From positions 62,001-126,000 of the forward strand of contig BCIG01000001.1 of assembly GCA_001599915.1 (NCBI GenBank): a stretch of 64,000 nucleotides of DNA. Reading direction: 5' to 3'. The DNA is from Symbiotaphrina buchneri (taxonomy: Eukaryota > Ascomycota > Symbiotaphrinales > Symbiotaphrinaceae). Position numbers and translations under genes: made by a program. The notes beneath the pieces were generated by a model, which searched no databases, had not been told where the DNA came from, and worked only from the letters and a program-made list of their open reading frames with translations. Numbering within the stretch: the first letter of the stretch is position 1; each line of letters starts with the position of its first letter. Shown one piece after another: positions 1 to 9,573 of the stretch.

Positions 1-738
1 GCCGAGATCACCGGCACGGATCTCTCGCCGGTGCAGCCGACGGACGTGCCGCCCAACGTGCACTTCGTCGTCGACGACGCCTCCGAGCCCGACTGGCTGT
101 ACCCGCACAACACCTTCGACTACATCCACACGCGCGTGCTGCTGGGCTGCTTCTCCGACTTCAAAACCGAGATCGTCGCCCGCGCGTATCAGTACCTCAA
201 ACCCGGCGCCTGGCTTGAGAGCCAGGAGATGTACACGCGGCTGTACTGCGACGACGGGACGCTGCCCCCCGACTTCCCCTTCAGCGACTGGATACGGCAC
301 GGCGACGACGCGGCCATGTCGTTTGGGCGGCCGCTGCGGATCGCGAATAAACTCAAGCGCTGGTACGAGGCATCGGGCTTCGTCGACGTGCACGAAGAAG
401 TGTTCAAAGTGCCGCTGAACCCGTGGCCGAAGGATCCGTATTATAAAGACATCGGCCGGCTGAATGAGATCAGCTGGCTGGATGGCATCCAGGGATTCAG
501 TCTGGCGCATTTCCATCGCGTGCTGGGCTGGACGAAGGAGGAGATTGAGGTTTATCTGGTGAATGTAAGGAAGAGCATTCAGGATCGCAGCGTCCATGCG
601 TATTTTAAGTGCTATGTTTTGTGGGGACGCAAGCCCACGGAGCAGGAGGAGGCGGAGCGGCAGCGACGCAGGGCGCAGGAGGAGCCGGCGCAGCAGGCTG
701 ATGCTCCTTCCCAGCAGCAGCAGTCGGTTTCGGTCTAA
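1..738 (+). CDS. LaeA-like SAM-dependent methyltransferase, 5' end cut by window
   Basis: The open frame runs in from the window edge (first codons read AEITGTDLSP) and ends at a TAA at 736-738. The D-L-S-P-x-Q-P stretch matches the post-I region of class I methyltransferases of the fungal TAM/LaeA type. It is followed by an acidic V-D-D-A-S segment and the usual F-D-Y-I-H-T-R motif (about residues 38-44 here), then a Y-L-K-P-G-A-W-L-E motif. The N-terminal glycine-rich SAM loop lies outside the window. The tail is Gln/Glu/Ala-rich low complexity. Such proteins are usually cytoplasmic or nuclear methyltransferases linked to secondary metabolism or development; the substrate cannot be read from sequence. 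The gene converges on the nitrate transporter about 1 kb away. The family assignment is secure; LaeA itself is not claimed. Confidence 0.85.
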   Translation, partial: AEITGTDLSPVQPTDVPPNVHFVVDDASEPDWLYPHNTFDYIHTRVLLGCFSDFKTEIVARAYQYLKPGAWLESQEMYTRLYCDDGTLPPDFPFSDWIRHGDDAAMSFGRPLRIANKLKRWYEASGFVDVHEEVFKVPLNPWPKDPYYKDIGRLNEISWLDGIQGFSLAHFHRVLGWTKEEIEVYLVNVRKSIQDRSVHAYFKCYVLWGRKPTEQEEAERQRRRAQEEPAQQADAPSQQQQSVSV

Positions 739-1740
739 CTGTCTCTCTGCACTTCCATCCTTCCTCCACTGGAGCCTGACTTCGGACTACGCCCACCCCG
801 CAAGCGCGCTTCTTTCAATCTCACAGCACAGTTCTGGCTCCGCTACCCCCACGGCAGCGGCCTCGGCCTCCATTGCATTCTTCGCAGTCACTTGCCCATT
901 CAGTTTTCACACACACATCCGGCGTTCAGGAAATTCAGGGAAGACAGCAGACAGACGGGGGCAAAGACTGGCGTTTCCGGTTCTGCTTGGCTTCTTTAGA
1001 CGGAAAAGAGGAGTAGAGGCCGGCGACGACGCCCGGTCTGCTAATGTTGTCGATTTATATGTATATATATTTTCCAAAAGACTTTGGGACTATAGGTACT
1101 GTGTATATAGAATACGAATACATAATTCAGATGAGCTAATTGCTTGCTTGGTGAGGAGTAGAGGGAAACAATGTGTGTGTGGATTTACTCGGGTCAACCT
1201 GCGGCCGGCCTGTGTCTAGCTCTTGAAAGTGCTTTATTCACTAGATTGGATCACGGCAGCCTATCTCGGTGGATTGATCTTAACGCGGGAGATCAAATAA
1301 TGGATCATGATGTGATATATCAGATCCGAGCTCGACCGACAATGTTACATTTGACCAGATCGCAGATGTAGCAGTCATAGACAAAAATCCTAAGCGGCTG
1401 GCGGGAAGGGAAGCGGAAGGATGAGGATGGAAGCAATAAGCTTTTCTTCGAGTCAAAGACTAACATAACATGACATGGTATAATACACGCGTCCCAGCTC
1501 CATCCAACACGTTCCGACATCCAGTAGGCCGCAGGAGATAATAACCAATCATCATCATTCTCTATCATCCATAATCCTATATCCCAATCATCCTCTAGCG
1601 CTTAACCCAAATAACAAACGACAGAAAGCAGCCACGACGGGGGAACTCATGATGGTTTCTCAGACCAGGGAGCATCGGCGAATCAAGCAAATAATCCTTG
1701 ATTCAAACCATGGACAGCGGAAAGCGACCACCGCCAAAGC
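739..1740. other. Convergent intergenic spacer
   Basis: This spacer between two converging genes holds the 3' untranslated ends of both. It is moderately AT-rich around 1040-1320, and the open frames in it show no recognisable protein. I see no repeat or RNA gene. Confidence 0.5.
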
Positions 1741-3526
1741 TTAGCGCCCGCCAACTTGACCTCCAGGGATCGGACGGATCCAGCACGTGGCAACATTGAC
1801 GGCAATAGTGATGACGCCGATGATCCAGAAAACGCGGCCATAGTCGGTGCCCGAGTAGCGGAAGATGATGGCGAAGATGACGCCGCCTAAGTTACCGCAT
1901 GCGCCGGTGAGACCCGATACGATGCCTATTAGCGGGAAACATTGTCAGCTTCTGACGTCCATCGTTGTACGGAGGCATGGAGAGGGAGATGCTTACCATT
2001 AGCGTAGGGGTGCACGTGAGGGACAAAGGAAAAGACCGCGCCGTTGCAGCCCTCGAGGAAGAACGCCAGCCCGCCGACGAGGCCGAACATGGTATGTTCC
2101 TGCTTCGAGTTGGTGAGGCCGATGGCGATCTGGAACGCGCCGGTGCAGATCGCGTAGCCGTGCGCGAGCAACTTCTTTGCCCAGACGGTCTTGGTGCGCC
2201 GATAGACGTAATCCGACAGAAACCCGCCGATGGGCCGGCAGACGACGTTGAGCAGCCCGAACATGGCTGCCCAGTTGCCGGTCCCGCTCTGGCCGAGCGT
2301 CGGGAATTGTTTGAGGTAGTACGAGCCCAGCGTACTGTTGATGGACAGCTCGGCGCCGAAGGTGCAGAAGTACATTGCCATGGGGACAAAGGTCGAGAGG
2401 GAGAAGGCCACCCGCATGCCCTCTTTGAATGTAGGGTTGACGATGACTTCGCCCTGGGCGGTCTCGAGCATCTGACCCGGGGCAATGTGAGCCTCGTGAG
2501 GTCCGTAAACAGGGTTCTGGCTTTCAGGGTCGATCTTGATCTTCTCCTGGGACCCGCCGTCGGAGTTGCTGCGACCCTCCTTATCATTGATAAGGCCTTG
2601 TTCGCCGAGTGTCGAGACGTTGGGGATGACATGGTGTGCTTGGAGGTTCTGTTGAACGTGTAGGTGCCGCTCGGACCACTTGCCCATAGGAGTGTCAGGG
2701 CAAAGGACGATCATGAGGATGGCAGTGACAGTGATGAGAATAAAAGGCACAATGAATGCCACACGCCATGCGACATGGTCAGACAAGTGCTGTTTATGAA
2801 CGAGTGATTCGAAGATGGCAGGCATGACGAAGTAGGTGATACCACCCCCGGCGTTACCCAGACCAGCAGTCAAGGCATTGGCGGATCCGACGACGTTCTT
2901 GTCAAAGAAGCCGGTAGACCACACCTGGCAAGGAACGAAACTCCCGCCAAGGATACCGATGAAGAACCGGAGAGCCATCAGGCCCTTCGCATTGGTCACT
3001 CCGCCTGCGCAGACGGTAGGAAGGGCTCCTGCTAGCAAACATCCTGCAAATGTATATCGCGGGCCGAAGCGGTCACAACAAGGACCGGCAATGACACGAA
3101 CAATAAGTCTATGCCCTTGTCAGCGGTAATCTTAGCTGAGCAGCTTAAGCACTTACGTTGCAACAAGGGCAATGATGTTGGAGTTGGCGATTTCGGTTTG
3201 AGTAAGATGAAGATCCTTTTTGATCGTGACAGTCAACTGTAGAATGGTCAGTAACCACAAAACTCTCGTAACACATTGTTGAAGCTTTTCGTCTGACGTA
3301 CCAATGGCGGAAAGGCATACCTTAACAGGCGTTAGCAGCGGAAGCGGGAACTGTAGCTTATGCAGAGAACTTACCAAGACCAGAAAGCGATCATGAAACC
3401 CCACCACGAGAAAAGAAATACACGGCCGTAGACATTGACGGGGTTCAGTACTGGAACAGAGCGGGCCTTGTTATTGACGGGATTAATTTCAGGGGCTGCC
3501 CAAAGCAGCCTCGGGCTGAGACCCAT
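1741..3526 (-). CDS. Nitrate/nitrite transporter, MFS NNP family (CrnA/NrtA-like)
   Basis: Joining five exons (3526-3375, 3320-3302, 3236-3157, 3108-1997, 1925-1741) gives a clean 515-residue protein with GT-AG introns throughout. The N-terminus contains [18 protein letters not shown], typical of nitrate porters. L-I-V-R-V-I-A-G-P follows, and the glycine-rich signature [12 protein letters not shown] in TM5 is diagnostic of the NNP family. A second such segment, [11 protein letters not shown], lies in the last exon, as expected for TM11. A long hydrophilic central loop holds regulatory-type Ser/Glu-rich sequence. The product is a plasma-membrane proton/nitrate symporter. Exon 2 is only 19 nt. 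No nitrate or nitrite reductase gene is in the window, so clustering with niaD/niiA is not seen here. The 5' flank has GATA sites and a NirA-like site. Confidence 0.93.
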
Positions 3527-4175
3527 GGTTGTGGAAGATATGCGGCGATAATAAAGTCCCAGATGTAAATAATGGCGGGCGGATATATGATGGCTAGGAC
3601 TGTCTCCAAAAATTAAACCAAAATAGCTGGGACTCGAGCAAAGAAGAGGTTCGATAGACCATCAGCTCAGATCCTTCCAAGGGATTTATATCAGTCTTGA
3701 GGCCTATTCCTAGCGACGTCAGTATCTCCATTGCTTCTCCGTCACTTAGCACATACCCGGGTCTCAAAGGGGCTTATCCACCGTCGATCCTAGGAGATGC
3801 TTGGAGATGCCGCAGTTAAGGTGTGCAGCTAAATGCAAGCCTCCCAGCCAGCTAAACCCTGAACCAACGAACACTTGATACGTAGATCTGGATTTCTCTT
3901 CCTCAATCGCGGGCCATGTCGTTCATCCCTCGATAGACTTCAGGATCTTCAGCAGCCACCTTTCTTGGAATGCGGGAGAGGCAGATAACATGACATCCTT
4001 TCACGGCTTGGGTGTCCGTGGCGGCGCGCTGGATGTGTTAGTTTCCTTGATACATGGTGACAGTCAGATCTGTCGGTCAGAAATGATGTATGCGCGGAGA
4101 TGATCCTCAAGGGCGGGATTGGTGGGTTCGAGAGCTCCATCCTTAATTGGATGGATAGCGAAAAAGTGGACATCG

Positions 4176-4491
4176 TTATCAGTCGCATTTGGCATGTGTG
4201 TGACTTGACTTATCTGGTCCAAAGTTCAGACGTCGACAATTTCACGGTCAGCGTCACAGCTATCGGCGCTTCGACGTTGGATGTGGCCAATGAGAAGAGC
4301 CGGATCCCTTATCAGGCCCGCTCTTGGCCATTTCCGCTCCTACCATTTCAGCCGCGAGAAGGAGTGATCTATCGATCTTTCTGTCGTAGCGGCGGCATCT
4401 TATCTGCTGGCCAGGGACCATGGCTTCGGCTTGGACCCTAAAGAAAGTGGGTCCATGGCGGTATTTAAAGACCCAGATGTCCCCGCGGAGA
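4176..4491 (-). promoter_or_regulatory. Possible AreA (GATA) cluster with a NirA-like site
   Basis: Four TTATC (GATAA on the minus strand) elements lie at 4176, 4210, 4309 and 4400. An exact CTCCGCGG on the minus strand at 4484-4491 fits the Aspergillus NirA consensus CTCCGHGG. More GATAA-type sites lie closer to the gene at 3547 and 3774. AreA plus NirA is the known control pair for fungal nitrate assimilation, and the cluster is 650-965 bp upstream of the nitrate transporter start. Other CTCCGHGG matches occur in this long spacer (5441-5448, 6460-6467), so chance matches are possible. Confidence 0.35.
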
Positions 4492-6700
4492 TGCTTTTTT
4501 GAACTTCAGACGTTGCGGCCAGTGTCGGTGCCGTCGTGCCGACCACGTTGTTCGGTTCTCTTGGAGCCTCAACGGCGAACCGGACTGGGCTTGAGTTGAG
4601 ATTATATCCATTTTTCTTCAATTGGACAAAAATAATGCGCGAGGGGGGCCAAAAGGGTTGCTTGGTGTGCGGGCTCGAGGGGCGGCGTGGAAGTGGGTTC
4701 GCGGGAGAGGAGTTTCAACCGGAGAAACCTTTTGATGAAGCCGCACGAATTCGGTTAAACACTCTTCTTCTTTATCTCTCGGCACCGCCAATGACCGCGC
4801 TGCTCTTGATTCAACGACGAATCGTATTCCGTCTCTTACAGCTGACTTCCCTTGGAGGTCAGCACAGATATGTGAACGGTTTGATATCTCTTGTGAGCAT
4901 GTGCAATGACGTTGTATTCGTATAGCGCTGGCCTGCCCAGACATCAACTAGGCTATGTTCTGCAAATCTGCATATTCCTACGAGGTATACCCCAAGGCTC
5001 TGTTACTTGGTGACGAAAATGGCGCAGAAACCAGCAGCAGTTGTGCACGCGACCGCGATGCAATCAGTATATTGCGGACGTAGATGGGATGCCGGGGGAA
5101 GGAAGGTTTGATACTACGTTGGTCTTCAATATTGCGCACCTCCCGCTGCCCTAGATCCTTTGGCTCCTGACTACACCGTCTAGACTAATAGCACCAGCAT
5201 CATCATCCTCTAGCACACATAGATCAGGCATACCATAAAGCACGCACTAATATACTATTGAATTGATCCATAATGGTGCCAGGTTCAAATCACAACTGTT
5301 AGTCTCATACATGACAAAGGCGAAGACGCGCTGTGAGCTGGTCGAGCGTTATCTCGTCCGCCGTTTCCCTCGATATCCGAAGAAGTCTACATTGCCAGCC
5401 CAAGACCCGACATCATGCATATATAGAGCATGTCGAATATCTCCGCGGCATTGCGCTTCGCAAAGCTTTCCACTTCTGCGGCCTGTCTCTGGTCCGGAAC
5501 AGAAGTTATGCGGACCGGAAACGTGCCCTTGCCGTGGGAGACACCCCTTTCCCCTTCTCTCACACAACTGCAATCGTCCCTGTACCCTTTCTGTTCCCAT
5601 CTCGTATCTGCCTATTGCACTGTACTGGCAGCATGGGATCAAGTCCTTGACTGTCTTTCAGCGGATTTCCTTCTCCGTATATAGACTTATGTTGCGACCT
5701 TCTCCTTATCGTCCTTTTGCAGATCAAGAATAAAAAGCCCTTCAAGACATGAAGCCTCCATATCTCCTTGCCGGCTCCTGCAGTGCTGCCTGCGTCCACA
5801 CGCAGCGGTCTACCTCACTCATCATGCAATTATGCCTCAACCCCTCTTCCACCCTCTCAGCGGAACCGCACTTTAGCAACGGGTGCAACAACGAGCATTC
5901 CCATTCTTAATCCGCATGCTCCTTCTCAATATCCCCGCAACGAGGGGTTAAACACTGCATATGGCCTGCAGCAGACATACTTTCACTCACGGCCTGATTG
6001 AGGAAAGAAGAGAAGAACAGAGAAGAGCAGAGAAGATCAGGGCAACCAGTATTGAATGGCCCTTCTACTTTCTCCTCCCGGATCCCTTGCCCTACAGTGG
6101 TCTACTCCTGCTCTCCAAGAAACTTGAACAGCAACGATGCTATCCGGCTCAGCATCTTTTGCTTCGTTCCAGCCAGCCAGGCGTTCACCACAGTCCGGAG
6201 TATCAAATCCATAAGCAGGCAATACGTTTCATCTCCCTCCCATACCCCTCATCCGCCTTAAGGAGTCGTATTCTCCTTACTCTTCGCACGGCTCCATGAG
6301 GTAAGGAACAATACACACCATTGCATACATCTCCTTGAACCTTGAACTCGGTCCTGCGTCTGCCGCTGTAAACCGACATGGATCACGTTCCTCTGCTCTC
6401 ATACAGCTACATTGCTGTTCCCAGTCTTGATATCCACTCTACTCTGATCACACGTTTGTCCTCGGAGTTTGGCGGGTTGGAAGCCGGACTCTCCGCCTGG
6501 GCAGATTCAGGCATGCCTGCATCTCCATCTACCCCTCTCCAAGCCTTATCTTTTCTTTTCTCTTATTTTGTCTTCAATGGGGGCTGTGTGTGTACGTAGA
6601 ATGTCTAACGTAACGACATCTCCCTCCCCTATCTCTCTCCACAAAGCTACAGCCGCGCTTGACGCCGTCCTCTCGTGACCAATGACAGGCAGGCCAGGAC

Positions 6701-6743
6701 CCGGCTCCCAGCTCCCCCTCCCTGCTTCCGGCTCCCAGCTCCC
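6701..6743. repeat. 16-bp direct repeat, two copies
   Basis: CCGGCTCCCAGCTCCC occurs at 6701-6716 and again at 6728-6743, with a C/T-rich spacer between them. Confidence 0.8.
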
Positions 6744-7236
6744 AGCACGAGATGGACACCCAAGCCTTGCAGATCCGTGCGTTTGAGATCTGTTTGACTG
6801 CTGCTATGGAAACAAGCATGGCGGCATGCCAGGATGCAAGCATAGGCCAGCAGAGGCATCAAGAACAATCATGTGGACATATTCCGACCTCAGACTTTTG
6901 TCCAATCTCTCACCCCCTATATCTTCGACCCCCACGGAGGGGAACAAGAAGAAGACAGAAGATGGTGGACAGGGAAGGGAGCAATCAACATCGCCTTCCA
7001 ACCTCTCTCCCCCCCTCCTCACAGGTCTTCCTCCGCCTCCTCCGATCCCCCCTTATCTCATCTCACCTCCACCGCGCCCTGCTTTTTCCTGCCTTCTCCC
7101 TCTTCACTGCAGACAGCAAAGGGCGGAGGGCAGAGATATGAGGGACCCAGATGCAGGTTACCTAGTAGAAGAGAAGGACGAGGAGATGGACAGGCAGATG
7201 CAGATGTGAATGTGGAAGGAGAGACAGATGGAAATC

Positions 7237-7255
7237 GAGAGAGAGAGAGAGAGAG
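7237..7255. repeat. (GA)n microsatellite
   Basis: About nine uninterrupted GA dinucleotides sit inside a longer purine-rich plus-strand tract (about 7140-7350). Confidence 0.9.
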
Positions 7256-7727
7256 TGAGACAGAGATGGAGAACAAGACGAAGAATCGAAAAATAGAAAG
7301 CAGAAAAAAAGAATCGCAAAAGAGAGAGACAGTAGAGAAAAGGAGCAAAGGACAACAGGTGAAAAACCAATGCCAATTCCATCGCTCATACGTTTTCCAG
7401 GGATCCAAGGACCATCAGAACGCACTGCTATCCCATTACTATAGCATAAAGAGACCCGGCAATCACTCCGTTTAAAGCAGCGCCGATATGTCACCCTTTC
7501 CCCCACCGCAAACACCCCCGGGTGACATACAGCAGCATATACACGGCCTCCGGGACGGGGAGGAAGGCGGGGAAGGAGTACGTACGAGCTCCTCTCCCTG
7601 TCATGTCACTGACACTGTCACGGTCACAGTAGCAAGTATCCATCCAGTACGGTGTGGTATGCCTCACAGCTGGTTCTGGTCATAGTACGGTATCAATTAT
7701 TCTTCAATCATTCGTTGGTATTGAGTA

Positions 7728-7755
7728 TCAAGCCCTCAAGCCCTCAAGCCCTCAA
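7728..7755. repeat. 8-bp tandem repeat, 3.5 copies
   Basis: The unit TCAAGCCC occurs three times exactly in tandem, followed by TCAA. Confidence 0.9.
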
Positions 7756-7845
7756 TATCCCCCTCTGGCCTCCATCTCCACCACCCTTCATCTCCATTTC
7801 CCCTACAACCCCTTCAAAGTCCGCCATTAGGAATACCACGCAGAC

Positions 7846-7859
7846 ATATATATATATAT
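7846..7859. repeat. (AT)n microsatellite
   Basis: Seven AT dinucleotides lie in an otherwise mixed intergenic stretch. Confidence 0.85.
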
Positions 7860-7963
7860 TGATACAAGAACGACTAAGCACCATCAACACCAAAGCAACA
7901 ACATCAATCATGGTTCCGCTTCTCGTATACGCTCAGAACCGCGCCGTGGCGCAAACAAAACAT

Positions 7964-7991
7964 AACAGGCAAAACAGAACAGGCAAAACAG
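7964..7991. repeat. 14-bp perfect tandem duplication
   Basis: AACAGGCAAAACAG is repeated twice head to tail, followed by related ACAGGCACACAGG sequence. Confidence 0.85.
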
Positions 7992-8759
7992 ACAGGCACA
8001 CAGGGAGACAAACAAAACACACGTCAATAAAACACCGGCAACGCAGAAAGCCTCCCTCAAAAGGGTAGACTAGGTATATATTCGAACTGTCCGAAGAACA
8101 AACAAGACCAGAAACGCCAGAGCTTTTCGCCAAGCTGATATATGACGACGTGAACGACGTCCCTGATGCACTCCTACTCATGTATTGCGCCCCTTATGAA
8201 TATCCTAGACCCTCGCTGTGCATCACTAATGAGAACTCCGATTGCGTGTGTAAGTAACGCCGCAAACTATGCACTGGGCCCCTGACTAATTTCGGATCAT
8301 TCACACCCGTAGTCCACGTGACGGGGTTGACCCCTTTCCGCCTCATGGCCAGTTTATGGGTGACGGAGGCAAGCTGAGAGTGAGCAGGCCGCCTCGAGAA
8401 GAGCCGTGTGAGCATCGGTAGGGCACTGACCACCCAATCAATGATCCAGCCAGTCCTAGGTCATGCTGGTAGGTATACCTGTCGAGTCCAGTCGGTGCAG
8501 ATTAGAGTATGTTATTGAGGCAGGCCGGACCCATGGTATGCTTCATTCCGTGGACATGGACTGTGACGCGGGTGACAGTGCCTTTCCCGCAAAAGCAAGG
8601 CGGACAAGCCTCAAGGGGAGGGCCGAGGCGGAATGGACATCCTCCAAAGATCAACGCCGCAGCAGCAGAGCCAGAGCCCTGTTCCCCCACTGCGGCCTCA
8701 CGTCGACCTTTTCACCCAAAAGCACAATGACAACCTTTAAGAACCACGGCGACACCCTC

Positions 8760-9573
8760 TCACTCAATAGCCATCTCATCCGTGACCGCCGCCGACGACG
8801 CCGACTCACCGCTTCGCGTCGGCTGCAGCTGCGGCGTCGCGCCAGCGCCAGCGCTCTGCCTGCCCGCCTCCGAGTTGAGGATGAAGCTCAGACTGCTAGC
8901 ATTGCTCTCGCTGCGCACGGCCATGCCTTCGCGGCGGGGCAGCGTGCCCTCCTGGCTCTGCGCGCTCTCGACGCTGCGGCCGCGAGATCCAGAGACCGAG
9001 GCCGCCGTGGCGGTCGGGCTGCCCTCGCTACGGACGCTGCCGCTGCCGCTGCTGCGGAGCGTGTCGAGGATCTCGTTGATGGGCTGCCGGGCCCGGATGC
9101 GCCGGTAGATGTCCATCGAGTCTTCGTCCGAGCTGGTCTGCATGGCCTCGATGAGTGCTTGCAGGGAGTTGACGTGGTCGACTAGGTTGCTGATCTCGTG
9201 CTTTAGCACGCCTTTGCGCCGTTGATCCTGTTCCTCGTTGTACACACATTCGCGGCCGGACTTCTGACAGGATGTGCAGGCGGGTTTGAGGGCATCGCAC
9301 TGGAGGTCGGGAGGGTCAGCAGGGTCAAAGGGGTCGCCAATGGCGCGCAGGCGGGGAGGGACGAGGAGCAGACCCTGATAGAAGGTTCTGGAATAGGCCG
9401 AGGGAATGTTGACATACCTTGGACTTGCGTTTGCGGCATGTCATACACGCGCTGGAGACGTGTCGTTTTTTCGATATTGAGGATGACGGACTCGGAGAAT
9501 CGGGGTGGAGCGGAGGCTCTGAAGGTGTTTTGTGAGGCATGTTGCGCGGCGCGAGCGGCCGGTGAGGGGTCAT
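8760..9573 (-). CDS. Small Zn(II)2Cys6 DNA-binding regulator
   Basis: Two exons (9573-9418 and 9299-8760) give 231 residues. The first ATG used precedes M-T-P-H-R-P; the open frame extends further upstream with an earlier ATG at 9711, so the start is not certain. The cluster reads C-x2-C-x6-C-x6-C-x2-C-x6-C and appears only after splicing, because the 118-nt intron falls directly before the third cysteine. A basic K-K-R and R-K-R-K-S-K flank it. The sequence after the cluster has a short predicted coiled coil (L-K-H-E-I-S-N-L-V-D-H-V-N-S-L-Q), the usual dimerisation element, and then Ser-rich disordered sequence. No fungal-specific middle homology domain follows, so the protein is unusually short for the family. 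It is a nuclear transcription factor of unknown target; the nearest neighbour upstream is a DHA1 transporter 4.3 kb away. Confidence 0.88.

Larger units (their letters stand above)
3527..8759. other. 5.2 kb gene-free region upstream of the nitrate transporter
   Basis: No reading frame here resembles a known protein, and none joins into a plausible spliced gene. The short open frames overlap on several strands, as expected for random GC-balanced DNA. The part next to 3526 should contain the nitrate transporter promoter; the part next to 8760 holds the 3' end of the Zn2Cys6 gene. Positions 6.5-8.0 kb contain purine/pyrimidine-asymmetric sequence and several short tandem repeats. A long untranslated leader or a non-coding transcript cannot be excluded. 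Confidence 0.55.

Noticed and set aside
5263-5310. tRNA-like B-box (GGTTCAAATC) in intergenic DNA
   Set aside because: No A-box at the right distance and no acceptor-stem pairing around it.
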